5,861 nt of DNA from Pseudomonadota bacterium (GCA_030836725.1 JAUPLV010000131.1:1-5861), one strand, 5' to 3'; positions 1-5,861 are shown, counted from the stretch's first letter. Numbers and translations: made by a program. The notes: generated by a model from the sequence alone, not told the origin.

Positions 1-1572
1 GATTGAGCACTGGCCGTTGTACATCGAGATGTAGCTGCTGCCCCAGTTGCCTTGCCAACCGTAGTTTGGCGATTGGGGATGCAGCGGGTAGGCATTCCAG
101 TTGGCCATTCCGGAAATCGAGACGCCGCCGGCCAGGTATTTCGTCTCGCCCGGCTCCAGATGCACCCACGCCTGCCAGCCCGAGGCTTGCACCACCAATC
201 CGACGGCGAAATCGAAGGTGTTGCCCACCTTGATCACGAAGCGGAAGGTGGTGATGTTCTTCATGTCGAACACGGCATCGAACAAGATGCCGGTTCCGTT
301 TGCCGGCCACGGATAGAGCACCGGACTGCGCGTGTAGGTCACCTCGAACGGCGGGATAATGCCGTCAGCCATCCCGGGCGTGTAGGTGATCAACGAGGGC
401 ATGTGCGAGAGCCAGATCGACTTCCACGACATCCGCGTATCGCCGGAGAGACCCAGCGCGCTGCTGCTCACCGAGCGGCTGTAGGTCTGGTAGCCGTAGG
501 CCAGCAGGATGTAGCGCATCCGGTAGGTGCCGGTCGTCGGTAGACCAATGCTGGCGGGGTCGATGGTGTTGAACCAGTAGAACCAGTCCACGTTGTAATG
601 CCGGATGATGCCGTTGGCGTCCATCGACATCTGTTCCCATCCGCTCGGCCACCAGCTGTAGGTGGTCATCTGGCCGGGCGAGTAGTTCGAGCCGTGCACA
701 CTCTGGTACCAGATCTGGCCCGACTCGACGTGAAGCACTTCGATCACAGAGGCGATGCCGAAGTAGCCGACACCGGTGCTGACTTGATAGGACAGCTGTT
801 GCACCGGATCGACCCGATCCGCGACGGCGCTCGGAATCGGTCTGGATTCGAAGCGTACCCACAGGTCGGCGAGCCGGTCGATGATGAGGTGTAGGCTGCC
901 GAGAAACTGCGAGCCGCTGCTGCCGGAGAACTTCAGTGTGCGACCATAGAGCTCGAAATACGGGTCAGGCGTCACGGTCTGCTGATCGCGCCACTCCCAG
1001 CGGAAATTCCCGCCGCCCGGCCCGTGCAACACGTAGCTGAAGTCGGCCGGTTTGGCGAAGAGCTCGCGCCGCAGCATCGGGCAGGGAGTCGGCGGCGGCG
1101 GGTTCGTCCCGGCCGCGAACGGCACGGACAGCCGCGCCTCGATTCCGCTGGGCTCATTGCTACTGCCGCGCCTTACCCCGCCCCGATCAAGGCGACTCGA
1201 TACGGTGAGGCGCAGGCCCGGCTCGGGTTCCGACTGCGAGGCGTAATGGCGGCTCTCGCACTGGTTGTACGCCTGACTCGTGGCGTTGTTGAGCTCGCTG
1301 ATCACCTGGTCGTAGTAGCGGCGCGCCAGCGGACTGTGATCGGGTTGCGGCTGAATCCACCAGTAGTTGTTGCCGAACAGCCAGTAGAAATCCACACTCG
1401 ACCAGTCGTAAATCCACCAATCGCAGTCACGCTGCTGACGCACTTCGTCCTGCGCGCTCTGCCAGGTGCAGGTGAAGAATTCGATGGGCACCGCCTGCTT
1501 GAGGTTGGCCTTGACCGGCCCACCAGGTGGCGGCGTGACATCCGGCAGAGGGGTTGGCGACGGTTCCTTCAT
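1..1572 (-). CDS. Unidentified Trp/Tyr-rich phage protein downstream of the tape measure (3' end cut by the window)
   Basis: The frame from ATG 1572 runs exactly 524 codons to base 1 with no stop, so the C-terminus is missing. I do not recognise the family. The N-terminus (1-29) is Pro-rich with no signal peptide. Next comes a striking aromatic cluster at 49-75 (DCDWWIYDWSSVDFYWLFGN, then NYWWIQP). A polar stretch follows, and a PPPPTP linker lies at 158-163. From about 178 to 520 the sequence alternates hydrophobic and polar residues with frequent Gly, Ser, Tyr and Trp, suggesting beta-rich folds. Examples are YSWWPSGWEQ (305-314), VDWFYWFN (328-335), YRMRYILLAYGYQTYS (350-365) and FRFVIKVGNTFDFAVGLVVQ (443-462). 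I count 24 Trp, 30 Tyr, 9 Lys and 5 Cys in 524 residues. It overlaps the tape measure stop by one base (TGATG). The position matches distal-tail or tip genes of siphoviruses, so a structural, possibly carbohydrate- or host-contacting role is inferred by place only. It has no resemblance that I can see to lambda M, L or J. Confidence 0.9.
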   Translation of the reverse strand, partial: MKEPSPTPLPDVTPPPGGPVKANLKQAVPIEFFTCTWQSAQDEVRQQRDCDWWIYDWSSVDFYWLFGNNYWWIQPQPDHSPLARRYYDQVISELNNATSQAYNQCESRHYASQSEPEPGLRLTVSSRLDRGGVRRGSSNEPSGIEARLSVPFAAGTNPPPPTPCPMLRRELFAKPADFSYVLHGPGGGNFRWEWRDQQTVTPDPYFELYGRTLKFSGSSGSQFLGSLHLIIDRLADLWVRFESRPIPSAVADRVDPVQQLSYQVSTGVGYFGIASVIEVLHVESGQIWYQSVHGSNYSPGQMTTYSWWPSGWEQMSMDANGIIRHYNVDWFYWFNTIDPASIGLPTTGTYRMRYILLAYGYQTYSRSVSSSALGLSGDTRMSWKSIWLSHMPSLITYTPGMADGIIPPFEVTYTRSPVLYPWPANGTGILFDAVFDMKNITTFRFVIKVGNTFDFAVGLVVQASGWQAWVHLEPGETKYLAGGVSISGMANWNAYPLHPQSPNYGWQGNWGSSYISMYNGQCSI

Positions 1573-4532
1573 CACGCCCCCCGCGACAGTTCGCGCAGCG
1601 CCTGCGCCAGTTGCATTGCCGTCTCGCGCGAGGACTGCACCGTGTGCGGCTTACCGCCCACGTGGAAGCGCAGGTCGACCACATCGCGGGCCGTGGTGCC
1701 GTTGTTGCCAGCCATCATCGCCACCTGGCTCACGGCATCTCCTACCGCCCCGCCAACCGCGAAGCGTGGCAGAGAAGGCAGGAAACCCGCATTGAGCGAA
1801 GCGAAGAAGGCCTCGCCAAACTTGCGCACGCTCGCCGCCCGGATGACGAATTCGCCGTGGGAGAGCAGCGCCGGCACCGAATCCGAGGTCTCGGTACCCG
1901 GCCCGAAAATGCGCCCCGACATTCGCCGAAATCCCTCGGCGACGGCCTGCCCACCTTCCGCCAGCTTCTGGATCAGGCCACCCTGGGCATTGGTGTAGAC
2001 CTTGGTGACGTAGATCGTGTGGGTGCTCGAGGTCGGTCGCAGCAGTTCCGACACGGCCGCCCGGTACTGCCCGAGGTCAGGCTGCACGGTATGCGTGGCC
2101 GAGGTCGGTGCCGACAGCACGGTCTTGGCATCCAGGGCGAACGACGCCAGTTGTTGCCGGGGCTGGTCGAAGGACACCAGTGCCGGGATTTCCACATTGG
2201 CGCTGGCCAGCGTGCCCTTGAGCCGGTCGATGTCGGCCATGACCTGCGTGGTATCGGCCTCAACCTTGGCGAGCAACTGCAGGTTGTCCGTGTCGGACTT
2301 GAGTTTCTCCAGGGAGGCTTGCGCCTCCTTGGTGTCGGCCTGAATTTTGGCGACGAGTTGCTGCGCCTCGGTCAGCGCCTTGAGTTTCTCGATGCCGGCC
2401 TTGGCAGCTTCGATGTCGATGTCGAGCTTGAGCTTGTCCTGGGTGAGCAAAGCTTGGCGTAGTTTGTCCAGTTCGTCGGACACTGAGGCGAGCGCACGCT
2501 TGGCTTCATCGGCACCGGCACCAGCAGCCGATGCTGCTTGCTTGTGCGCGTCACCCAATCCCTTCAATGCGGCATCGGCAATGCCGGCGGCCTCCTTGAT
2601 CTCGCCAATCGCCGTGGCTGCCGCCTGGCCCTCGGAGACCATAGTCTGGGTGACCGTCTTGCCGTTCTGCTCGACTTGCTTGGTTACCGCCGATGCGGTG
2701 CGCTCGGCTAGCGCGATGGCTTCTTCGGCAAGTTTGCGGGCCTGCTCGTAGTTACCGGCGGCGAGTGCCGCCCGGGCCTGCGCCTGCTTCTCGTCGATCT
2801 GGCGCAGCCGATCCTGGTAGGCCGCGTACTCATCCATCCCTTTCCGAGACAGCTCGCGAATGCGATCCTCGACTGAGAGGCGCAGGTTGAGCCGCGCCTC
2901 ATCGGCCGCCTTGGCCGCCTGCAGATGGCGCTGCTCCTCGGCGATCAACCGGTCGACGGTGGCGCGGTAGGCCGACTCCAGTTGGCTGTAGATGGCGATG
3001 CGTGCCTCGACCGCTTGCCGCTCGATGGCCTGCACGTCCTGGCCGGCAGCCCGGGCGAGCGCCACAGCCTGACCATAGGTCGCCTTCCATGCCGACTCCA
3101 TCTGCCGCGCGCCGGCTTCCACCGCCGCGAGTTTCTCGCGCTCGGCAGCAAGCAGCGCTTGGGCCGATTCGCGGATCGCGGCCGACTCGGAGCGCGCGGT
3201 ATTCTGCGCCGCCGCTTCCTGCCGCTTGTAGTTCGACTCGATCTCGGTGACGCGGGCATCCCAGATCGCCTTGATGTCGGCGGCGACCTGCTTGTAGCTG
3301 GCCGAGAGTTGCTTGACCGTCTCGGCCGCCTTCTTGGTCTCGGCATCGAGCGCCTGCCGGATCGCCTCGCCGGCTTGGGTCGCCGCGCCCTGGATGGCGC
3401 GCAACGCATCTGCCGTACCGGGCAAGGCAGCCTTGAGTCGCTCTGTGGCCTGCGCGGCCAGCATCATCTGGGTTTTGACGGAGAGCGTGCCGGTGTTGGC
3501 CAGTTCCTCCATCGCCGCCGACAGTTGCTCCAGTTGCTGGCGCTGCCGGTTCATCTCATCGATGGCGCGGTTGGTCTCACGGATGTCCTGCACCATCTTC
3601 ACGATGCCGCGCCCCATCTCCCAGACGGCGACGGCGGCGAGCACCGGCAGGAAGCGCATGAAGGCCGCCTTCAGTACCGCCAAGGCACTACCCAGCGCAG
3701 CCACTGCCGCGACGCCCTTGACGGCCAGCACAGCGACGATGATCTCGCCAAGCACACGCAGCACGGCCATGATCTCCTCGCCGTGGGAGGCCAATGCCAC
3801 CAGGGTGTCGGCCAGTTTCTGCAAGGCCGGCAGCGCTGCTTCTGCCACCTTCATGGCGATTCCGGACAGGGCCTGCTTCACCGTATCGAGGGTGTCGTTA
3901 AACTTCTCGGCGGCCTTCGCAGTGTCGCCGCTGATCTCGAGGCCCAGTTCCTTGAACTTCTGCTTCAATTGCTCGATGCCGGCCCGCCCCTGGTTGAGGA
4001 ACGGGATCAGTTCGACACCGCTTTTGCCGAAGAGCTTGACCGCCAGCGCCGATTTCTCGGCCCCATCGGGCATCGCGGCGAAGGCGTCGGCGAGGTCGAG
4101 CAATACCTCCTCGGTCGGGCGCAGCTGGCCGGCGGCATCTTTGACCGAGACGCCCAGCCGACTGAAGGCCTCGACCTGCTCTTTCGATCCACCCGCCGCC
4201 TCGACCATCGCGGTCGCCAGTTTCTGCATCCCCTTGGCCAGTCCCTCCAGCGAAATGCCGGACTGCTCGGCGATGGGTTTCAGCAGCGACAGCGACTCGA
4301 CCGAGATGCCGGTCTTCTGCGAGAGCTTGGAGAGGTTGTCGGCGGTGTCGAGGGCCGCCTTGCCGGCGGCAACCAGCGCGCCCAGCGACAAGGCCGCACC
4401 CAAGCCTGCCAGCACGCCGTTGACCTTGCTCGCAGCGACCGACAAACCTTCCAGGTTGCCCTTGACCGAGGCAAGCGCCGACTTGGTCTGGTCGATGGCA
4501 GTGATGAGGATTTGGGCGCGGTCGGATGCCAC
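1572..4532 (-). CDS. Phage tail tape measure protein
   Basis: This 986-residue protein fixes tail length and is later ejected with the DNA. The N-terminal part (about 1-240) carries the signature of the PhageMin_Tail/TP901-type tape measure family: a Gly/Ala-rich stretch (33-60), then DNLSKLSQKTGISVESLS (65-82), GISLEGLAKGMQKLATAM (92-109), and AVKLFGKSGVELIPFLNQG (164-182). A hydrophobic block at about 253-313 (IMAVLRVLGEIIVAVLAV and following) is the usual candidate membrane-interacting segment. Long Ala/Glu/Gln/Lys-rich coiled-coil helices fill 315-690, including YEQARKLAEEAIALAERTA (595-613). Three tandem 27-residue repeats occupy 702-782. The C-terminus has the family's closing motif, GPGTETSDSVPALLSHGEFV with IRAASVRKFGEA (877-908), then RFAVGGAVGD. 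At about 0.15 nm per residue the length predicts a tail near 150 nm, or less if the protein is trimmed. It starts at GTG 4532, three bases after the previous stop, and its TGA shares one base with the next ATG (TGATG). I see no lysozyme or peptidase motif. Confidence 0.95.
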   Translation of the reverse strand: MASDRAQILITAIDQTKSALASVKGNLEGLSVAASKVNGVLAGLGAALSLGALVAAGKAALDTADNLSKLSQKTGISVESLSLLKPIAEQSGISLEGLAKGMQKLATAMVEAAGGSKEQVEAFSRLGVSVKDAAGQLRPTEEVLLDLADAFAAMPDGAEKSALAVKLFGKSGVELIPFLNQGRAGIEQLKQKFKELGLEISGDTAKAAEKFNDTLDTVKQALSGIAMKVAEAALPALQKLADTLVALASHGEEIMAVLRVLGEIIVAVLAVKGVAAVAALGSALAVLKAAFMRFLPVLAAVAVWEMGRGIVKMVQDIRETNRAIDEMNRQRQQLEQLSAAMEELANTGTLSVKTQMMLAAQATERLKAALPGTADALRAIQGAATQAGEAIRQALDAETKKAAETVKQLSASYKQVAADIKAIWDARVTEIESNYKRQEAAAQNTARSESAAIRESAQALLAAEREKLAAVEAGARQMESAWKATYGQAVALARAAGQDVQAIERQAVEARIAIYSQLESAYRATVDRLIAEEQRHLQAAKAADEARLNLRLSVEDRIRELSRKGMDEYAAYQDRLRQIDEKQAQARAALAAGNYEQARKLAEEAIALAERTASAVTKQVEQNGKTVTQTMVSEGQAAATAIGEIKEAAGIADAALKGLGDAHKQAASAAGAGADEAKRALASVSDELDKLRQALLTQDKLKLDIDIEAAKAGIEKLKALTEAQQLVAKIQADTKEAQASLEKLKSDTDNLQLLAKVEADTTQVMADIDRLKGTLASANVEIPALVSFDQPRQQLASFALDAKTVLSAPTSATHTVQPDLGQYRAAVSELLRPTSSTHTIYVTKVYTNAQGGLIQKLAEGGQAVAEGFRRMSGRIFGPGTETSDSVPALLSHGEFVIRAASVRKFGEAFFASLNAGFLPSLPRFAVGGAVGDAVSQVAMMAGNNGTTARDVVDLRFHVGGKPHTVQSSRETAMQLAQALRELSRGA
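1577..1582 (-). promoter_or_regulatory. G-rich ribosome binding site for the Trp-rich gene
   Basis: A run of six G on the minus strand lies four bases before the ATG at 1572, within the last codons of the tape measure gene. Together with the TGATG stop/start overlap it supports this ATG as the start. The run also encodes Arg-Gly of the tape measure C-terminus, so it may be partly a coding coincidence. Confidence 0.4.
2187..2429 (-). repeat. Three tandem 27-residue repeats inside the tape measure protein
   Basis: Residues 702-728, 729-755 and 756-782 align without gaps as three 27-residue units (81 bases each). Each begins with K[LIV]x[AI]D[TI], has A at position 11, and then [IL][ED][KR]LK at 13-17 (KLDIDI...IEKLK, KIQADT...LEKLK, KVEADT...IDRLK). 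Units 1 and 2 end in L[VL]A; unit 3 is more diverged at its end. They sit between the coiled-coil core and the C-terminal closing motif, and likely form repeated helical or beta-helix units. Similar ADT-type repeats occur in other tape measure proteins, which is general recollection and not a search result. Confidence 0.7.
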
Positions 4533-4535
4533 GGG

Positions 4536-5189
4536 TTACAGACCTTTTGCGTTCAGTTGTTGCAGGATGGCGATGGAGAGCTTCGGCAGTTGCGAGCGCA
4601 CGAGGCCCGGCAGATCGAAACGGCCACGCAGGGTCACGCTCGGGACCAGCACGGCGATGGGAATTTCCTGGCCACGCTTGATCGACTTCGCACCGGAGCG
4701 ACCCCGTTCCGCACGCTTGAAGCGACGCAGCTCGCTGGTGTTGTCCTTGATGTTCTCCGCCATCAGGATCACCTTGCCGTTCTTCTCGATGAAGAAGGCA
4801 TTGCCGGCACGCATCAGGCCGTCGATCACGCGGCGGAACGCCTTGCGCCCGATGCGCTGGTGCTCGGGCAGGAGTGGAATCAGGAGTCGCCCGCCGATGC
4901 TGCCGCCCCGGACGTGGATGCCCAGCCAAGAGATGCGCGAACCGACCAGGAGCGCCGGGAATTTCTCGGGGCTGCCGGCGTAGAGCTTGTGCCGCATCGA
5001 CTTCAAGAATCCTGCCTTCCTCACCTTGAAGACCGACTGCATCCGGGACTGGGCCGCCTGGGCGATCTCCTTGCCGGCGGTTTTCATGCCGGCTTCCACG
5101 GCTTTGCGAATCGCCCGACGTTTCTCTGGAACCCAACTGTCGAGCCGCTTCGGATCGAGCAGCCCCGAAGTGATGAGCGACAGTTTCAT
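4536..5189 (-). CDS. Minor tail protein, lambda gpZ-like (tail completion), possibly DUF6441-type
   Basis: This 217-residue protein is very basic, with about 44 Lys/Arg against 15 Asp/Glu. It has no signal peptide or membrane helix. By eye its layout matches lambda minor tail protein Z. An N-terminal amphipathic helix (EKRRAIRKAVEAGMKTAGKE, residues 22-41) leads to FKVRKAGFLKSMRHK near 54-68. A beta-like section around 79-105 follows (VGSRISWLGIHVRGG), then AFFIEKNGKVILMAEN at 131-146, and a C-terminal stretch EIPIAVLVPSVT with helix LVRSQLPKLSIAILQQL (196-212). In lambda, gpZ acts in a late step needed for tails to join heads properly. The ATG at 5189 overlaps the stop of the frameshifted chaperone (ATGA). 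In lambda the Z gene lies before the tail tube gene, whereas here it lies between chaperone and tape measure. Other possibilities are an HK97 gp10-like protein or an uncharacterised phage family such as DUF6441, recalled from memory. The gene is secure; the function is moderately supported. Confidence 0.72.
   Translation of the reverse strand: MKLSLITSGLLDPKRLDSWVPEKRRAIRKAVEAGMKTAGKEIAQAAQSRMQSVFKVRKAGFLKSMRHKLYAGSPEKFPALLVGSRISWLGIHVRGGSIGGRLLIPLLPEHQRIGRKAFRRVIDGLMRAGNAFFIEKNGKVILMAENIKDNTSELRRFKRAERGRSGAKSIKRGQEIPIAVLVPSVTLRGRFDLPGLVRSQLPKLSIAILQQLNAKGL
4543..4548 (-). promoter_or_regulatory. Ribosome binding site for the GTG start of the tape measure gene
   Basis: AAAAGG on the minus strand lies ten bases before the GTG at 4532, inside the last codons of the preceding gene. 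It is the only purine-rich stretch near the start and supports use of GTG here. There is no ATG that would give an N-terminus as complete. The spacing is slightly long, so the site may be weak, and coupling to the upstream gene (stop three bases away) probably helps. Confidence 0.45.
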
Positions 5190-5757
5190 GGTTTGAGTTC
5201 TCGCACGAGGGATTTGATTTCGTTGCTGCCACCGCGCACGGCCGTCACCAGCAAGGCGAACTGCCCCGCGAGGTCTTCCCGCTCGGCGCGTTCGGCGGCA
5301 ACCAAGAACGCCCGCAGCTGCGCGAGCGTGTAGGTCAGGACATCGGGATAGCGGTGTCCGGCCCGGAGGAGCCGGGCGATGGCGTCGCTCCAGGGATCAC
5401 CGTTCCGATCCGCTGGCTGACCCGCGTGATTTCCGGCACCACGCGGCGGATAAAAAAATCCGCATTGGCTCCGAACACCGCCTCGGCAAGCCGGATGGCA
5501 TCGTCCAAGGCGAGCAAGGAAACCCACTCCGGCGGACGGCGGCAGGCGATGGCCAGCACCAGGATCACTGTCTCGCCATCCTCGGACAGCAGGCGCAGCC
5601 AGTCGGGATCGGCGGTGAGCTTCCCGGCGAAGGGACGGACGGTGCGGGCGAAGATCGGCAGTTCGCCCACCTTGAGCGGCGTGATGTCGAGGGTTTCACC
5701 GCCGATGATCAAGGTCTCGGGTACCGGCGGCAGCGCGGCAAAGGTATCGTCAGTCAT
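5186..5757 (-). CDS. Tail assembly chaperone, -1 frameshift fusion product (lambda gpGT analogue)
   Basis: Ribosomes that slip back one base at 5458-5452 read residues 1-102 of the chaperone (ending ...GANADFF) and then enter the -1 frame from base 5452, adding 88 residues (YPPRGAG...) for a 190-residue protein. The joined sequence is effectively 5757-5452 followed by 5452-5186. The extension has a flexible Gly/Pro-rich link, then a helical domain with W123, RLLRAGHRYPDVLTYTLAQL near residues 129-148, and a Glu/Arg/Ala-rich helix after it. This looks like a real protein domain, whereas the zero-frame tail looks like low-complexity read-through. Its TGA at 5188-5186 overlaps the ATG of the next gene as ATGA, the usual mark of coupled translation, so the -1 frame is very probably expressed. 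In lambda, the T extension recruits tail tube subunits to the gpG-coated tape measure. The same role is inferred here. The frameshift efficiency cannot be read from the sequence. Confidence 0.8.
5335..5757 (-). CDS. Tail assembly chaperone, zero-frame product (lambda gpG analogue)
   Basis: This is a 140-residue soluble protein with no signal peptide or membrane segment. It starts with a short N-terminal region (LIIGGETLDITPLKVGELP) and continues as a mostly helical domain: PDWLRLLSEDGETVILVLAI near 51-70, then PPEWVSLLALDDAIRLAEAV near 75-94. After residue 102 the zero frame runs into a Pro/Ser/Gly-rich tail and stops at 5337-5335. By position (after the tail tube gene, before the tape measure) and because it carries a frameshift site, it is the counterpart of lambda gpG, which binds the tape measure protein during tail assembly and is absent from the virion. 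I chose ATG at 5757 because GGGTGA lies five bases upstream. A GTG at 5766, overlapping the previous stop, is the alternative start and would add MIA. The family role is established; the assignment here is by context, since these chaperones diverge strongly in sequence. Confidence 0.78.
   Translation of the reverse strand: MTDDTFAALPPVPETLIIGGETLDITPLKVGELPIFARTVRPFAGKLTADPDWLRLLSEDGETVILVLAIACRRPPEWVSLLALDDAIRLAEAVFGANADFFIRRVVPEITRVSQRIGTVIPGATPSPGSSGPDTAIPMS
5408..5451 (-). promoter_or_regulatory. Predicted frameshift-stimulating RNA hairpin with nested outer stem
   Basis: On the mRNA strand, a five-base spacer (ATCCG, 5451-5447) after the slippery site is followed by CCGCGTG (5446-5440). 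This pairs perfectly with CACGCGG (5428-5422) across an 11-base loop. The five-base spacing is typical for -1 frameshift stimulators. The spacer itself can pair with CGGAT (5412-5408), which would form an outer stem with a nine-base bulge (5421-5413) and bring the structure up against the heptamer. A competing small hairpin, GGATC/GATCC (5411-5407 with 5398-5394), shares bases with the outer stem. Pairing was read by eye; no folding energy was computed. Confidence 0.6.
5452..5458 (-). promoter_or_regulatory. Slippery heptamer T TTT TTT for programmed -1 frameshifting
   Basis: Seven consecutive T on the minus strand fall exactly in the X XXY YYZ phase: the zero-frame codons are GAT TTT TTT ATC (D100 F101 F102 I103). 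After slipping, both tRNA-Phe can re-pair perfectly with UUU, and reading resumes at TAT in the -1 frame. The site lies within the chaperone gene and between two overlapping frames that both look protein-like on the correct sides of it. Transcriptional slippage on the same run is a possible alternative or addition, although seven T is short for that. Confidence 0.8.
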
Positions 5758-5762
5758 GGCGA

Positions 5763-5861
5763 TCACCCGAGCTGGACGATGCGACCGAACTGGCCGAGCA
5801 CCGCGTCGTAGGGTTTGGTGGAATCGGCCAGCAGCGAGCCTTCCATCTCGAACTTGTTGAG
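5763..5861 (-). CDS. C-terminal end of a phage tail protein, probably the major tail tube protein (partial)
   Basis: This frame is open from the right edge and ends at a TGA at 5765-5763, giving only the last 32 residues (LNKFEMEGSLLADSTKPYDA, then VLGQFGRIVQLG). Nothing in so short a piece identifies a family. The functional guess rests on position: in long-tailed phages the gene just upstream of the frameshifted tail assembly chaperone is normally the major tail (tube) protein, which polymerises around the tape measure. Its stop overlaps a GTG codon of the next gene as GTGA, so translation is probably coupled. The 5' part lies outside the window. It could instead be another small tail protein. 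That the frame is coding is fairly secure; the function is inference. Confidence 0.6.
   Translation of the reverse strand, partial: LNKFEMEGSLLADSTKPYDAVLGQFGRIVQLG

Noticed and set aside
365..862. 165-codon minus-strand frame near the left end
   Set aside because: It lies entirely inside the 524-codon Trp-rich frame in another phase and has a random Arg/His/Ser-rich composition. The in-phase frame continues through it uninterrupted.
1024..2462. Two overlapping plus-strand frames (1024-1998 and 1554-2462)
   Set aside because: They lie antisense to the tape measure C-terminal motif and the start of the Trp-rich gene. Their compositions look like shadows and neither has a convincing start context.
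3313..4983. 556-codon plus-strand open frame
   Set aside because: It is a second antisense shadow in the same region, Ser/Ala-rich without domain-like organisation, and it conflicts with the tape measure reading.
3898..5232. 444-codon minus-strand frame crossing the Z-like/tape measure junction
   Set aside because: It is off-frame to both well-supported genes, has an Arg/Gly/Pro-rich composition, and spans the real stop/start boundary.
2925..5333. 802-codon plus-strand open frame opposite the tape measure and Z-like genes
   Set aside because: It is antisense to genes with clear family signatures. Its product is Arg/Leu/Gly/His-rich with no recognisable domain, as expected from the mirror of GC-biased third positions in a GC-rich genome.
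5453..5527. Independent start at 5527 for the downstream chaperone frame
   Set aside because: The residues from 5527 to the slippery site in this frame are Cys/Arg/Gly-rich and overlap conserved-looking zero-frame sequence. Protein-like sequence begins only at the slip point, so frameshift entry explains it better.
1..5861. CRISPR arrays, tRNAs, rRNAs, insertion sequences, att sites, promoters or factor-independent terminators
   Set aside because: I saw none. The window is fully covered by tightly abutting coding frames, no hairpin is followed by a T run in the reading direction, and there are no evenly spaced direct repeats apart from the protein-level units in the tape measure gene.

Overview
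The window is part of the tail-morphogenesis module of a tailed phage, almost certainly a long-tailed siphovirus or siphovirus-like prophage. All genes are on the minus strand and are read from the right edge to the left. The DNA is GC-rich, with heavy use of G/C-ending codons and GTG starts, which suggests a proteobacterial host, perhaps a betaproteobacterium. That host assignment is a guess from composition and style. No host gene, integrase, att site, tRNA or terminator is present, so an integrated prophage cannot be told from a free phage genome.

Layout in transcription order: (1) 5861-5763, the last 32 residues of a gene in the position usual for the major tail (tube) protein. (2) 5757-5335, a 140-residue tail assembly chaperone. 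(3) A programmed -1 ribosomal frameshift at 5458-5452 (T TTT TTT in the correct phase, with a hairpin five bases downstream), which extends the chaperone to a 190-residue G-GT-type fusion ending at 5186. (4) 5189-4536, a very basic 217-residue protein that looks like lambda minor tail protein Z. (5) 4532-1572, a 986-residue tape measure protein. (6) 1572 to the left edge, an open frame of at least 524 residues rich in tryptophan and tyrosine, which I do not recognise.

The genes are packed like one operon. The junctions are GTGA (tail protein/chaperone), ATGA (frameshift product/Z-like protein), a 3-base gap (Z-like/tape measure) and TGATG (tape measure/Trp-rich protein). The ATGA junction joins the Z-like gene to the end of the frameshifted frame, not to the end of the zero frame. 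This is independent support that the -1 frame is translated.

In the expected assembly, the two chaperone forms coat and load the tape measure protein, tube subunits polymerise around it, and the Z-like protein takes part in completing the tail. The Trp-rich protein sits where siphoviruses encode distal-tail and tip components, so a structural or host-contact role is plausible but unproven. The items most worth a second look are the U7 frameshift site with its nested structure, the unidentified Trp/Tyr-rich protein, the Z-like gene lying between chaperone and tape measure, and three tandem 27-residue repeats in the tape measure.
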